7,153 nt of DNA. Origin: an uncultured Eubacterium sp. (lineage in GTDB: Bacteria; Bacillota; Clostridia; Lachnospirales; Lachnospiraceae). The stretch covers positions 1 to 7,153 of the forward strand of contig CAJOPM010000037.1 in NCBI GenBank assembly GCA_905236225.1, given 5' to 3'. This document shows, one piece after another, positions 7,150-7,153 of this stretch. Under the pieces are notes generated by a model. The model ran no database searches and was not told where the DNA came from. It worked only from the letters and a program-made list of their open reading frames with translations. The position numbers and the translations under genes are program-made. Position 1 is the stretch's first letter, and each line of letters begins with the position of its first letter.

Positions 7150-7153
7150 TCAA

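Larger units (their letters stand above)
6969..7153 (-). other. Upstream leader/intergenic region of the operon
   Basis: No confident gene is seen in these 185 bases. They hold the GC-rich palindrome cluster (7073-7149), two TTGACT hexamers on the minus strand (7070-7075 and 7056-7061) without a convincing -10 box at normal spacing, and a strong AGGAGG (7014-7019) with no ordinary start codon at the right distance. They also hold a 7-bp inverted repeat, AGCCAAA/TTTGGCT (7047-7053 with 6995-7001), that would loop out that AGGAGG, and a 7-bp direct repeat GGGTTAG (7009-7015 and 6981-6987). The operon promoter is therefore either not of standard sigma-70 form or lies beyond the right edge. Confidence 0.5.

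Overview
The window reads as a fragment of a low-to-moderate GC Firmicute chromosome, most likely a Lachnospiraceae-type gut or rumen bacterium (Butyrivibrio/Pseudobutyrivibrio/Roseburia-like). I infer this from protein style and domain combinations only; there is no rRNA or other taxonomic marker here. All three genes lie on the minus strand, so the transcript reads from right to left.

From right to left: (i) 6969-7153 is a noncoding leader with a GC-rich cluster of perfect inverted repeats (7073-7149) and a good ribosome binding site for the first gene. (ii) 2295-6968 encodes a 1557-residue hybrid sensor kinase: a multi-pass membrane module, a second hydrophobic segment resembling an internal signal peptide, about fourteen 'two-component regulator propeller' repeats, a Y_Y_Y domain, a transmembrane helix, HisKA, HATPase, receiver and Hpt domains. 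(iii) 204-2288 encodes a 694-residue membrane protein with a similar N-terminal membrane module, an extracellular Cache-like sensor, a HAMP-like linker and a complete HD-GYP domain, so a probable cyclic-di-GMP phosphodiesterase. (iv) 1-197 is the N-terminal part of a Nudix hydrolase of the CoA pyrophosphatase type, cut by the window edge.

Both gene junctions have a 6-nt gap, which strongly suggests one operon. The working picture is an extracellular-ligand sensor, by analogy with propeller-type hybrid kinases possibly for carbohydrate fragments. It carries its own His-Asp-His phosphorelay but no DNA-binding output, and is co-expressed with a second membrane sensor that would degrade cyclic di-GMP. 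The final phosphoryl acceptor of the relay is not in the window. The most notable observation is that kinase and phosphodiesterase share an alignable N-terminal membrane module, so both may read the same membrane signal or assemble together. Two further points deserve a look: the signal-peptide-like segment inside the kinase, suggesting a gene fusion, and the structured palindromic element upstream.
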